Shown: in pieces, positions 9,716 through 18,331 of the stretch
Layout: the number at the start of each line of letters is the position of its first letter
How positions within the stretch are numbered: position 1 is the first letter of the stretch
Origin: Sphingomonas xinjiangensis
Lineage (GTDB): Bacteria; Pseudomonadota; Alphaproteobacteria; Sphingomonadales; Sphingomonadaceae
DNA: 64,000 nt
Reading direction: 5' to 3'
Assembly (NCBI RefSeq): GCF_014199255.1
Contig: NZ_JACIJF010000009.1
Span: 62,001 to 126,000 of the forward strand
The notes under the pieces: model-generated
Seen by the model: the letters and a program-made list of their open reading frames with translations, nothing else
Told to the model about the DNA's origin: nothing
The model's database searches: none
Position numbers and translations under genes: made by a program

Positions 9716-9721
9716 ATGGGC

Positions 9722-10642
9722 TCAGACGCCCATGCGGCCCCGCGGGTTCCCCTTATTCTGCCAACCTTGCGCAAACTCGATCAGCGCATCGTCATCGACT
9801 GGAAGATCGACCATCAGCGTGACCAGCAAGTCGCCTCGGCCACCGCCCTTCTTGTGGAAGCCACGGCCCTTGAGGCGCAGCGTCTTCCCAGAGGTCGACC
9901 CCTTGGGCACCTTGAGCATCACCGCGCCGTCCGGCGTCGGCACGCGAACCTCCGCGCCCAGCACTGCTTCGGATAGGCTGATCGGCAGGTCCAGGCGGAT
10001 GTCGTCCTCGGCACGGGTAAAGAAACGGTGCGGCTGCACTTCGATGCTGACGATCGCGTCACCGGGGCCACCCGGCCCCTCATCGCCTTTTCCGGCGAGA
10101 CGCATCTGGGTGCCCGTCTCGACGCCCACCGGCAGTTTCAAGTCGATGCTCTTGCCGTCGCGAAGCGTGATCCGCTGCGGGCTGAGTCTGGCGGCATCTT
10201 CGAAAGAGACAGCCAGACGGTAGGTCACATTAGCGCCCTTGACCGCGCCGCGCCTGCCGAACCCGCCAAAACCGCCGCTGAAGCCACCATTGCCGCGCCG
10301 CGCACCGCCGCCGAACAACCCGTCGAAGATATCGCCGAAGTCCGCGCCTTCCCCTCCGAAATCGGGTTGGAAGCCACCCTGCGGACCGCCACCGCCGCCA
10401 TAGCCGAACGGCGCGGCGGGATTGCCATCGCCGTCGATCTCGCCGCGGTCATAGCGGGCGCGCTTGTCCTTGTCGTTGAGCAGGTCATAGGCCTGGGTCA
10501 CGCTGCTGAAGCGTTCCGCGGCCTTTGGGTTGTCCTTGTTGCGGTCGGGGTGGAGCTCCTTGGCGAGCTTGCGATACGCCTTCTTGATGTCGGCTTCGCT
10601 CGCGCCTCGTGCCACGCCCAGAGTTGCATAAGGATCGGCCAC
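9722..10642 (-). CDS. DnaJ/CbpA-type J-domain co-chaperone
   Basis: A 306-residue class II (CbpA-like) J-domain protein that stimulates DnaK. The N-terminal J domain (residues about 3-70) contains HPDRNKD with the essential HPD tripeptide. A Gly/Phe-rich linker (FGYGGGGGPQGGF, FGGGARRGNGGF) follows, then two beta-barrel substrate domains of the DnaJ C-terminal type (about 150-300). The zinc-finger CxxCxGxG repeats of true DnaJ are absent. The GTG at 10642 gives VADPYATLGVARGAS, the natural J-domain start; an ATG 39 nt upstream would add an unrelated tail. First gene of the leftward run leading to aroC. Confidence 0.92.
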   Translation of the reverse strand: MADPYATLGVARGASEADIKKAYRKLAKELHPDRNKDNPKAAERFSSVTQAYDLLNDKDKRARYDRGEIDGDGNPAAPFGYGGGGGPQGGFQPDFGGEGADFGDIFDGLFGGGARRGNGGFSGGFGGFGRRGAVKGANVTYRLAVSFEDAARLSPQRITLRDGKSIDLKLPVGVETGTQMRLAGKGDEGPGGPGDAIVSIEVQPHRFFTRAEDDIRLDLPISLSEAVLGAEVRVPTPDGAVMLKVPKGSTSGKTLRLKGRGFHKKGGGRGDLLVTLMVDLPVDDDALIEFAQGWQNKGNPRGRMGV

Positions 10643-10737
10643 TAATTTCCCCGTTGAACAAACAAATGCATATCCGCTCATAGAGGCGGATCGTTTGAAT
10701 GGAAGATTGTCGCACGCGCGGCGTTACGCAAGGCTCC

Positions 10738-11631
10738 TCAAGCCGCGGCGATGTCCTCCAGCGGCTCGACATCCACGGAAACGTCCATCTTCTGCGCACC
10801 CGAGCCAAGCACGATGCCGTCAATGGGCGCGACATCGGCATAGTCGCGGCCGATGGCGACCACGACGTGATCCTCGGCCATCCAGATCCCATTGGTAGGA
10901 TCGATGCCGATCCAGCCGAGCCGTGGGCCCGCCCAAACGAGCACCCACGCATGGGTGGCATCGGCGCCGACCAGGCGCGGCTGACCGGGCGGCGGCAGGG
11001 TACGGAGGTAGCCCGAACAATAGGCCGCAGGCATGCCGGCGCTGCGGAGCCCGGCGATCATGATCTGCGCAAAGTCCTGACACACGCCGCCCCGCTTGGC
11101 GAAAGCGTCGCGCGGCGATGTGTCGACCAGCGTGGCATGCGGGTCGAAGAGGAACTCGCGCTGGATGCGGAGCGCAAGGGCGAGCGCGGCGTCTAGGATG
11201 CCGCGGTCCGGCGCAAGGTCGGGCGCGCACCATTCGGCGATGCCCTGGTCGAGCGGGATCAGCGGCGAAGGGAAGAGATAGGCCGCAGGACTGCCGGGCG
11301 ATGCGTCGCGGCTGTTGCGGGTCCAGGCGGCGATCTGCGCCAGGGGCGGATCGTCCGGCTGAGGCATGGGGATGGGACGCTCGACGCGAACGCGCGCACG
11401 GCTTTCGATGGTCAGCGACGTGGCCGGCGCATCGAGGACGAGACGGACGACGTTGGCAAGTCCGGCTTCGGCGCGGGCGGGGAAGGTACGGCCCTGCGGA
11501 TCGATCCGGAGCTCATACGCCTCCAGCTGTTGGCCAGACCACAGGATCGGCTTGAGACGGAGGTTGTTGCGGGCGAACGCGACCGGCTGGTCATAGTGAA
11601 AGCGGGTGCGGTGGCGTATTTGGTAGAGCAT
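10738..11631 (-). CDS. Transglutaminase-like cysteine peptidase family protein
   Basis: A 297-residue protein with an N-terminal beta-sandwich extension (MLYQIRHRTRFHYDQPV) and a transglutaminase-like papain-fold core. The catalytic triad is visible as Cys in GGVCQDFAQIMIAG, His in DATHAWVLVW and Asp in WIGIDPTNG. In bacteria this subgroup acts as a protease or peptide-bond remodelling enzyme and is repeatedly encoded beside circularly permuted ATP-grasp and alpha-E proteins. Here it follows that gene by 5 nt on the same strand, so the two almost certainly form one transcript. Confidence 0.9.
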   Translation of the reverse strand: MLYQIRHRTRFHYDQPVAFARNNLRLKPILWSGQQLEAYELRIDPQGRTFPARAEAGLANVVRLVLDAPATSLTIESRARVRVERPIPMPQPDDPPLAQIAAWTRNSRDASPGSPAAYLFPSPLIPLDQGIAEWCAPDLAPDRGILDAALALALRIQREFLFDPHATLVDTSPRDAFAKRGGVCQDFAQIMIAGLRSAGMPAAYCSGYLRTLPPPGQPRLVGADATHAWVLVWAGPRLGWIGIDPTNGIWMAEDHVVVAIGRDYADVAPIDGIVLGSGAQKMDVSVDVEPLEDIAAA

Positions 11632-11636
11632 CTCGT

Positions 11637-14117
11637 CTACACCCAGATCAGCGAAGCGGATCGCAGCGGCTGGTTGCCCTGAAGGAAATAGCGCTTTGAT
11701 ATCGCAGCAGAAAGTTCATCGATCCGCGACAAGAGCCCGTTCAGCAGGGGATCGTCGAGCCCGTGCACCCTGGTGGTGACCAGCGTGGCCGCGAGCATTC
11801 GTGCCTGCTCCTGCTGCGGCTCGGCCAACCCATCGTCCGATAGCACCGGCAACGCATTGAGATGGCCTGATATCGCAGCAACCTGGAAAGCGACCCCGCG
11901 CGGGTTGCCCGGATCCAAAGCGACGAGATCGAGCACCGCCGCCCGCGCGATTCCGGCAAGATAGCGCTGGCGATAGCTGATCTGGCTGTCGGCAAGATCG
12001 AGCAAGGTAGACAGATCGTCGGCGGTCGCGTCAGCCGCGCCAAAGATGCGAAGGAAGCGCAGCGTCGCCTGCGCCCGCTCGACGCGGCGGCCAAGATCGT
12101 GGAAGCGCCACGCATCGGTACGCGCCATATGTTCGGCGGCAAGTCCGGCCAGCGCGGAGTAGCGGCGCTGGAGCGATCCGGCGCGGTCGAGCAACACGCC
12201 GCGTTCGGGAAATGGCGCGTCGAGCAGCCGGATCATGTCGGCCGAGAGACGGTCGCGCGAGACTTCGCCGATCAACCGCGCCTGGGCGTTGATCGCGCGG
12301 ACGCTGTACCAGTCGCCCTCGCCTTCCATCGCCGTACGGACAAGCTGCGTCAGGTCGGCGCGGCGCAGCCCCTTGGGCGTTGGTGCAGCATTGGCGGTGA
12401 CCACGAGGCGCGCCAGACGGTCGACGGTGGCTGCGTCGAGCGCGGCGCCAGTATCGGCAGTGATCGAATGGCCCAGCAGCACACGAAGCACGGCGAGCAG
12501 CGCCTCGCCCCGTTCGAGGTACCGGCCCAGCCAGAAGAGATTGTCGGCGACACGCGACGGCAAGGTGCCCGGGTTCCGGCGAAGTGCGACGCCGTCGCCG
12601 GCCGGAAGCAGCGACACCGGCGCCACCGGCTCTGGGCCATGCACGCAGACATCGGCGGACCAGTCCCCTTCCCCCATCACTGCCGCGCGCACATCGGCAT
12701 GGCGGCCGATACGGGCGAAGCCGCCCGGCAGGACGGTCCAGTCGCCATCGGGACCGCGGGCAGCGAACACGCGCAGGGTAAACGGACGCGCCGCCAAACC
12801 GCCATTGTCGGGCACCGGCATGGTAGAAAGGCGCACCACTTCCTGGCCGACATAATCCTGTGGGCGTCGCGCGAGGTCTTCGAGCAGCGCGGCACGCTGG
12901 ACCGCGTCGAGCGAGGCGCCGAGCACAGGTCCGGAGCCGGGCAGCCCGAGCGGCGCGGGTCCAAAGGCGGAGCCGACCACCAGATCGTCGAGATGGTTGG
13001 CGACATGGGCCTGTTCGGCATCACCGCCGCACCACCAGGTGGCGATGTTCGGCAAGGCGAGCGGCTCCCCGAGCAAGTGCGCCGCCAGCGCGGGGAGAAA
13101 GGCCGCGAACGCCGCCGCCTCCACAAGCGCCGCGCCGGGGGCGTTCGCGACGACGACATTGCCCGCCGCCATCGCATCCACCAGCCCTGCCACACCGATG
13201 GTGGAGTGCGAATCCAGCGCCAGCGGGTCGAGCAGCCGCGGATCGAGCCGGTGCCACAGCGCATCGATCCGCTTCAGCCCGGCGATGGTGCGGACGTACA
13301 GCTGGTCCTCGATCACCGCCAGATCGGCGCCCTCGACCAGCAGGAAGCCGAGGTAGCGCGCGAGATGCGCCTGTTCGGCATAGCTGGGATTGAGCCGGCC
13401 TGGCGTCAGCAACGCGATGCGCGGGTCCGCACGGCGGCAGCGCGCGGCAAGCCCGTCGCGAAATGCCGCGAAGAAGGGCGCATGCCGTTCGATGTTGAGC
13501 CGCGACTGGAGCCCGCCCGCGGTGCGTGCCATCGCCAAACGGTTCTCCAGCGCGAAACCGGCGCCTGCGGGCGCGCGAAGATGGTCGGCGAGCACGCGCC
13601 ACTCACCAGTGGGACCGCGGCAAAGGTCGAACGCAGCGAAATGGAGATGGCTGCCGCCCGGCGGGTGGAGCCCGTCGAGGGGGCGCAGGAAGTACGGGCT
13701 GCCGGTGACGAGCACCGCCGGAACATGGCCATCGTGCACCAAGCGCCCGGGGCCGTAGAGATCGGCGAGCACGGCTTCCAGCAGCCGGGCGCGCTGCGTC
13801 ACGCCGGCGGCGATTCCCTGCCATTCGCCCTGTTCCAATAAAAGCGGCACGGGGGATAGCGGCCAAGGCCGCTCCTTGCCTTCACCCGCGATGCGAAAGC
13901 CGGTGCCGATATCCTCCGCATGCCGCCGCGCGCGTTCGCGCACCGAGCCCCAATCGTCCCCGGTGATACCGGCGAGCTCTTCGAACAGCGCCCGCCAGGC
14001 CGGATCGAAGCTGTCCGCGCAGAGCACATCGCTGCCGCCGGCATGGCCGCAGTGATCGGCGATCCAGCGGTCGGCGATGGTGGCGGCATCGAACAAGGGC
14101 GCGGCAGGGCTGGCCAA
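11637..14117 (-). CDS. Circularly permuted ATP-grasp / alpha-E domain fusion protein
   Basis: About 826 residues joining two families that are often separate genes. Residues about 1-500 are the circularly permuted ATP-grasp type (former DUF404/DUF407), with segments such as LDGLHPPGGSHLHFAAFDLC, ALLTPGRLNPSYAEQAHLAR and ANAPGAALVEAAAFAAFLP. Residues about 515-826 are the alpha-helical alpha-E domain (former DUF403), opening LPSRVADNLFWLGRYLERGE. ATP-grasp proteins form carbon-nitrogen bonds between a carboxylate and an amine, so an amidoligase making a peptide or tag is the accepted prediction for the family. Start: no ATG or GTG precedes the conserved N-terminus; a TTG at 14117 with GGGGAAG 5 nt upstream is the best choice, and a TTG at 14312 is possible but abuts a terminator. 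Confidence 0.85.
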   Translation of the reverse strand: MASPAAPLFDAATIADRWIADHCGHAGGSDVLCADSFDPAWRALFEELAGITGDDWGSVRERARRHAEDIGTGFRIAGEGKERPWPLSPVPLLLEQGEWQGIAAGVTQRARLLEAVLADLYGPGRLVHDGHVPAVLVTGSPYFLRPLDGLHPPGGSHLHFAAFDLCRGPTGEWRVLADHLRAPAGAGFALENRLAMARTAGGLQSRLNIERHAPFFAAFRDGLAARCRRADPRIALLTPGRLNPSYAEQAHLARYLGFLLVEGADLAVIEDQLYVRTIAGLKRIDALWHRLDPRLLDPLALDSHSTIGVAGLVDAMAAGNVVVANAPGAALVEAAAFAAFLPALAAHLLGEPLALPNIATWWCGGDAEQAHVANHLDDLVVGSAFGPAPLGLPGSGPVLGASLDAVQRAALLEDLARRPQDYVGQEVVRLSTMPVPDNGGLAARPFTLRVFAARGPDGDWTVLPGGFARIGRHADVRAAVMGEGDWSADVCVHGPEPVAPVSLLPAGDGVALRRNPGTLPSRVADNLFWLGRYLERGEALLAVLRVLLGHSITADTGAALDAATVDRLARLVVTANAAPTPKGLRRADLTQLVRTAMEGEGDWYSVRAINAQARLIGEVSRDRLSADMIRLLDAPFPERGVLLDRAGSLQRRYSALAGLAAEHMARTDAWRFHDLGRRVERAQATLRFLRIFGAADATADDLSTLLDLADSQISYRQRYLAGIARAAVLDLVALDPGNPRGVAFQVAAISGHLNALPVLSDDGLAEPQQEQARMLAATLVTTRVHGLDDPLLNGLLSRIDELSAAISKRYFLQGNQPLRSASLIWV

Positions 14118-14310
14118 AAGCGCTTCCCCGGATTGGTTTAAGGGCGTTGGGCGGGTGATGGGCGAAAGGGGGTGGGTTAGCAACGAAGGAACATTGCGGA
14201 GGTTGCGTCGCGGGATTGCCCCCTGGCGCTGTCGGGTCAATGCCTCGGGCCGGTCATCGCAGTTCAGCCGAGCGGAGCCGGCATGCAGGCCGGATGGCAA
14301 TCGCGGGCGC

Positions 14311-14352
14311 AAAGGAAAGAAAAACGGGCAGGGTTTCCCCTGCCCGCTTCAT
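14311..14352 (-). terminator. Intrinsic terminator of the glycine-zipper protein gene
   Basis: On the minus strand a perfect CGGGCAGGG stem closes over a GAAA tetraloop and is followed directly by TTTTTCTTT. It lies 20 nt after the stop of the gene ending at 14372 and isolates it from the ATP-grasp gene downstream. Plus-strand bases are about 14325-14346 for the stem. Confidence 0.9.
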
Positions 14353-14371
14353 CGATCGGCTTGGCTGCCGC

Positions 14372-14812
14372 TTAGCGGCAGCGGACGTTGCCGCGATCCA
14401 CTTCACGGCCGAGCAGCGCGCCGCCGCCGGCGCCAAGCAGCGTGCCGAGCGTACCGCCCCCGATAAGGTTGCCGAGCACGCCGCCGCCGATGCCGCCGAC
14501 CACCAGGCCAGTGGTGCCGTCATTGCGGCGGCAATAAGCGCGGCCATCGCGGCCCTTGTAAATGCGATCGTTGCGCCCGAGGCGACGTTCGCGGTCGCGG
14601 CGGCCCTCACGATAGCTGCGGGTCGGCTCCCAATTCCGGTCGTTGTCGCGCCAGCGGTAATCGCCACGGTTGCTATCGCGCCGGCGATACTCGCCACGGT
14701 TGTTGTCGCGATCGTCGTTGCGATAGTGGCGGCTGGATTGCGCCTCAGCAGGGGCCGCTGCCATCGGGACGGCCATCGACGCCATCACGAATGCGGCTAG
14801 GATCTTCTTCAT
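14372..14812 (-). CDS. Secreted glycine-zipper (2TM) domain protein
   Basis: A 146-residue protein with signal peptide MKKILAAFVMASMAVPMAAAPAEA, then a strongly basic/polar Arg-Asp-Asn-Tyr-rich linker (residues about 26-95). It ends in a glycine-zipper membrane segment (VVGGIGGGVLGNLIGGGTLG, about 108-127) as in the Rickettsia 17-kDa surface antigen family. Predicted periplasmic or outer-membrane associated. AAGGAG lies upstream of the ATG at good spacing. The gene has its own terminator and is probably monocistronic. Function unknown. Confidence 0.8.
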   Translation of the reverse strand: MKKILAAFVMASMAVPMAAAPAEAQSSRHYRNDDRDNNRGEYRRRDSNRGDYRWRDNDRNWEPTRSYREGRRDRERRLGRNDRIYKGRDGRAYCRRNDGTTGLVVGGIGGGVLGNLIGGGTLGTLLGAGGGALLGREVDRGNVRCR

Positions 14813-15011
14813 GCAAAAACTCCTTCAACGCGCTTGCAGCTGGGGGGGGGCAGGCCGCAGCGCACGGACGAGGCGTCCTGGGCTGAGGAACGGCGCGATA
14901 AGGGGGTAAGTTCCCCGGGGGCGCCAGGCGTCGACTTTCGAACCCGGCCTTTTCACGCCTGATCTTCGTTGCCGCCGCGCTTGTACGCTCACCGGCCATC
15001 CGTGTTGAAAC

Positions 15012-15380
15012 ATGGCCGCGCGAGGCGATGGACCTGATCCGATCAGTCCGGCCAATGATGGAGCGCACCACCAAGTCGTGGTGCTCGACGCCATCGCCAA
15101 GCGCATCCAGACCAGCCTCATGCCGCCGCCCCCGGGGGCAAGCCGGTCGCCAGCCGCTTGCTCCGCGCCATGTTGAAGGAAGCCATGGAGAATATCTGCA
15201 CGCTCGACCGCCGTCTAATGATGATCCCCGATGTCGGTCCCCGGCATTTGCTCGCGCATCTTGACGGCACACGCGACCGCCGCGCTTGGCGCCATCGCGC
15301 GCGAGGCGGGGCTGGACCCGCACGAGGCGCCGGAGAAGAGCTTGCAGACGCTGTTTTCCGAGCGCCTAATGGTCCCATGA
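15012..15380 (+). pseudogene. Conserved-looking gene interrupted by two compensating frameshifts
   Basis: Protein-like sequence runs in one frame from the ATG at 15012 (HHQVVVLDAIAKRIQTSLMP) to a C5G5 run at 15129-15138. It then continues one frame over (GGKPVASRLLRAMLKEAMEN through MMIPDVGPRHLLAH, about 15137-15259), and returns to the first frame from 15261 (LTAHATAALGAIAREAGLDP to SERLMVP) with a TGA at 15378-15380. A missing base in the C/G run and an extra base at about 15260 would restore a single frame of about 122 codons. That stop overlaps the next gene's ATG as ATGA, the usual sign of an intact upstream partner. I do not recognise the family. Either a recent pseudogene or two sequencing errors. 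Confidence 0.6.
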
Positions 15381-15682
15381 CCCACGCCGCGCTCCTCCTG
15401 CTACTCTGCGCGAATTGCGCCGCGCCTGCGGCTGGCCTCGATCCGCAGCGCTTGGTCCGCCCGCTGCCCCGCCAGGTCCAGCGGTTCATCACCCGGCGCA
15501 ACGGCTGCGATCATTTCCGGGGCGAGGAGCCCTATGACGCCGACCGCAATGCCGAGATTTCGCGGCAGCTGACGCGCCTATGCACTGGTACCGATGCGGA
15601 ACTCGCCCGGCTGAAGCGGCGTCATGCCCACAACCCCGCAGTGCAAAGGGCGCTGGCCGGGTACGAGCTTCAGGCGGAATAA
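15377..15682 (+). CDS. Small secreted conserved hypothetical protein
   Basis: A 101-residue protein beginning MTHAALLLLLCANCAAPAAG, a short Sec-type signal peptide with cleavage likely after AAPAA. The mature part has RRNGCDHFRGEEPYDADR and a second Cys in LTRLCTGTDAELARLKRRHA, so one disulfide is possible. It ends in a basic helical segment. No domain of known function is recognised. The ATG at 15377 overlaps by 4 nt the stop of the broken gene upstream, suggesting coupled translation; no strong ribosome binding site is seen. Confidence 0.65.
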   Translation: MTHAALLLLLCANCAAPAAGLDPQRLVRPLPRQVQRFITRRNGCDHFRGEEPYDADRNAEISRQLTRLCTGTDAELARLKRRHAHNPAVQRALAGYELQAE

Positions 15683-16030
15683 CAGCGGGGGGCGAGGCGA
15701 TCACCGGATCGTCGGCAGGAATGCCGCAAACGTACCCGCCGATGTCGCCACGGCAAATCGCATCTTACCCGCAGGAGATCGCCGTTCCTTCGACGATCAG
15801 GCACCACGTCGAGGCTGTCCCCTGAACGGCGCCAATGCCTATCTTTTAGTAGGAGATACAACGGAGGGAGTGCCAACCTCCCCTCGCCGGGCGAAAGCTG
15901 AACTGCGCCGGGATCAGAGCGGGGATCGATTGGACGCGCGGGCACAGGGCGGGCGCAGTGTCACCCGCCTCACCGCCGCAGCCGCACGGCGCACTGACTG
16001 CAGGCAGGCACCACGCGGCTTCCGCCACGA
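15683..16030. other. Intergenic region, no recognised content
   Basis: A 348-nt gap between two convergent genes (the small secreted protein and the phosphoesterase). I see no signal-peptide-bearing or conserved reading frame, no strong hairpin with a T-run and no RNA gene. Short open frames here are arginine-rich and not protein-like. Confidence 0.5.
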
Positions 16031-18046
16031 TCAATCCGGAACTCTCAGCCCATCCTTGAAGGCGTTCCACTTGTCCCAGCGGAAGGTGCGGGCCGGGCGA
16101 TCCGGCCGCACTTCGAATATCAGTGTCTCGCGCACCGCTTCGCCTTGCGGGCGTGTCGCGGTTACCAGCGCGCTGTGCACACCCGGCGCGATTTCCTGGG
16201 GCAGGCGCAGTTTCCAGAGATGCGCGCTATGGTCGGCCACCGAACCCTGGGGCTGGGGCGGCGATGCCGGAAATCGGGTTTGGCGGCCTTGGATGAAGCC
16301 CTGGTTCTCGGCGACGCCAGAGCGGCTCTGGATGGCGGTGCGCGCCACCGTCAGCTGGCGCTCGAGCGCGAACGGATCAGCATAGTCCGGGCCGCTCCGG
16401 CTATCCTCCCCCCGCGCTTCCTGGGTGTGCGTCATGGCGATGAAAGGCGCGCCGTCGATCGAGACCTGCACGTTTGTCGCGCTGTCACCCATCCAGACAT
16501 TGGCGGTGATCCAGCTGCCGCCGGCCAGATCGGCTGGCGTGAGCAGTTTTTCGTCGGGCAGGTCCTGCACGCTGAGCGGGGGCACCGGTCCGCGCTTCTC
16601 GCGGTCGGCGGCGCGCCAGGCGAGCAGCGTCGTCGCCCAGCGGCGGAAATCCGGGGTGTTGACCGACAACCACATGGCCTTGTCCCGCGGCAAGCCGGTC
16701 GCACGGTAATCGAGGGTGTAGTGCAGGCCGCGAACCTGCATGTCGACATAGCCGCGCGGCGATCCATCGCCTTCCAGGCTCATCGGAATACCGGCGACGT
16801 CATAGTCGCCGCCCCACCAGTCGCCCGCAACGGCGCCAGCGATCAAGTGGCGGAACGGCAGCTTGTCGACCCCCACCGCGGCCTTCCAGCCATTATAGGA
16901 CTCGCCGGGCGCCAGATTTTCCAGCGTGTGGCTGTGCCCCGACAGGTCGAGCGCCTGGCGGCCCTCGAGCAGCGCGTAGAGTTCGGGCGCGTTGTCGGTC
17001 TGGTGCGCCCATTCCTTGGCATTGTCGAAGCCTACCAGCGGGATGTGGTGGCCGAGCACGATCAGCTTGCCGGGATCGGTTGCCTTTACCAGGTTGGCGA
17101 TGAACGCCATCTGGTCGTCGGTGAAGCGGCCATTATAGCTCTTCTGCGGATATTCGACACAGAATGGGCGCGTACCGTTGCGGTTGTCATGCTTGCCGCA
17201 GGGGTAAACGACATTGTCGAGCGCGATGAACAGCACGCGGCCGACTTCGAAGGCATAGGTGGCCGGCCCGTAGAGGCGGCGCCAGGTGTCGGACGCGTCG
17301 GAGTCGCGATCGGCATCCGAATCATAGTCGTGATTGCCCTGCACCCACCATTGCGGAACCTTGATCTCGCCGAGCACCTCGGCAAGGCGCGGGATCAGGC
17401 CGAGATCGTCGCCGACCAGATCGCCCAGCGCGAAGATGCAGGCAGGTGCGGCACCCGTGCGGTCCTTCAACTCGCGCACGATCGAGTCGCGGGCATAGCC
17501 GATCTCGTCGCCCGAATAGACCTGGACATCACCCAGTACCGCGCAGTTGAAATCGTCCTTCACCACGCTGGGTGCGAGCGGAAAGTTGATCGCGCGTGGC
17601 ACCGGCCCGGTCTTCGGCATGCCACCGAAGCGCATCGGCTTGGGCGAGCCTGCCGGCTTATGCTCGTAGGAGAATTGCGGGATGAAGCGCCGGTCGGTCG
17701 GCACGCGCCAGCCGCTCGGCTGCACCACGAACACCGACATGTCGCTGCGCACGGGCAGGCGGTAGCCTCCGTCGGCGCCGGTCTTCACCACCTCGCGTCC
17801 ATTGGACACGTTCACTCCGCCAAGGCCATGCTCGTCGCCGTCCAGCACGCCGTTGCGGTTGGCATCGTCGAACACCGTGCCGTGCACGGTGCGGGCGTAG
17901 GGATCGATCCCAGGCACGACCTCTATCGACGCGAAATAGGGGGAATCGACGGGCGCTCGCTCCTGCGCAAGCGCACTCCACGCCAGGACCAGCGCCCCCA
18001 AGGCGACGACTAGCAGCAAGTGATGCAGCCACTTGGCCTTGATCAT
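16031..18046 (-). CDS. Secreted calcineurin-like phosphoesterase, three-domain type
   Basis: A 671-residue exported protein. A signal anchor (LLLVVALGALVLAWSALAQ) is followed by an N-terminal SdrD B-like/carboxypeptidase-regulatory beta domain (GTVFDDANRNGVLDGDEHGL, about residues 55-125). The metallophosphatase core follows with motifs GDVQ, ALGDLVGDD, WVQGNHDYD, VLGHHIPL and SGHSHTLE, which together supply the binuclear metal ligands. The C-terminal beta domain (about 480-671) is typical of this architecture. It probably hydrolyses phosphoesters in the periplasm; substrate unknown. The ATG at 18046 is preferred over a TTG 6 nt upstream, with AAAGGGGG upstream. It is divergent from a TonB-dependent receptor across a 285-nt promoter region. 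Confidence 0.88.
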   Translation of the reverse strand: MIKAKWLHHLLLVVALGALVLAWSALAQERAPVDSPYFASIEVVPGIDPYARTVHGTVFDDANRNGVLDGDEHGLGGVNVSNGREVVKTGADGGYRLPVRSDMSVFVVQPSGWRVPTDRRFIPQFSYEHKPAGSPKPMRFGGMPKTGPVPRAINFPLAPSVVKDDFNCAVLGDVQVYSGDEIGYARDSIVRELKDRTGAAPACIFALGDLVGDDLGLIPRLAEVLGEIKVPQWWVQGNHDYDSDADRDSDASDTWRRLYGPATYAFEVGRVLFIALDNVVYPCGKHDNRNGTRPFCVEYPQKSYNGRFTDDQMAFIANLVKATDPGKLIVLGHHIPLVGFDNAKEWAHQTDNAPELYALLEGRQALDLSGHSHTLENLAPGESYNGWKAAVGVDKLPFRHLIAGAVAGDWWGGDYDVAGIPMSLEGDGSPRGYVDMQVRGLHYTLDYRATGLPRDKAMWLSVNTPDFRRWATTLLAWRAADREKRGPVPPLSVQDLPDEKLLTPADLAGGSWITANVWMGDSATNVQVSIDGAPFIAMTHTQEARGEDSRSGPDYADPFALERQLTVARTAIQSRSGVAENQGFIQGRQTRFPASPPQPQGSVADHSAHLWKLRLPQEIAPGVHSALVTATRPQGEAVRETLIFEVRPDRPARTFRWDKWNAFKDGLRVPD

Positions 18047-18132
18047 GCCCAAACCCCCTTTGTGCGGCGACCCTACCGCTGGCGGCGCGCCCTACGCGGC
18101 CTCTCAACGGAACTCAACACTAAAACCACATT

Positions 18133-18144
18133 CTCGTTAACGAG
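18133..18144. promoter_or_regulatory. 12-bp perfect palindrome in a divergent promoter region (operator candidate)
   Basis: CTCGTTAACGAG is perfectly symmetrical and lies between the start codons of the divergent phosphoesterase (18046, minus) and receptor (18332, plus) genes. It is about 87 bp from the phosphoesterase start. A regulator binding here could control both genes. No cognate factor can be assigned from sequence alone. Confidence 0.35.
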
Positions 18145-18196
18145 GAAGGCGAGCGACGTAAGCTCAACCGGAGAAGCCCGTCTGGAATTTGGACTA

Positions 18197-18232
18197 TGTG
18201 ACTGATACCGCTTTTCATGTCACAAAATGTCA
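18197..18232. promoter_or_regulatory. Repeat-rich operator-like segment upstream of TonB-dependent receptor
   Basis: Inverted half-sites TGTGAC (18197-18202) and GTCACA (18219-18224) are separated by 16 nt. The second overlaps a direct repeat ATGTCA at 18217-18222 and 18227-18232, spaced one helical turn apart. Such arrangements often mark regulator sites. It sits 100-135 bp before the receptor start. Confidence 0.3.
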
Positions 18233-18331
18233 ACACGGCCCGCTTAGTGGCGGCGCGGGATCGACGAGGCGGGCTGGCGCAGGGCGAGCCGCATCTTCGA
18301 TGAACAAAGATCAATGAATGGGGGTCTCATC

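Noticed and set aside
12099..13841. Long plus-strand open frame (about 580 codons) opposite the ATP-grasp gene
   Set aside because: Arg/Gln/His-rich, no domain or signal features; a typical antisense shadow of high-GC codon bias.
15670..16070. Short minus-strand open frames in the 15.7-16.0 kb gap
   Set aside because: Arg/Pro-rich, no ribosome binding site, no conserved-looking sequence.
16145..18013. Long plus-strand open frame opposite the phosphoesterase
   Set aside because: Antisense to a clear metallophosphatase; composition not protein-like.
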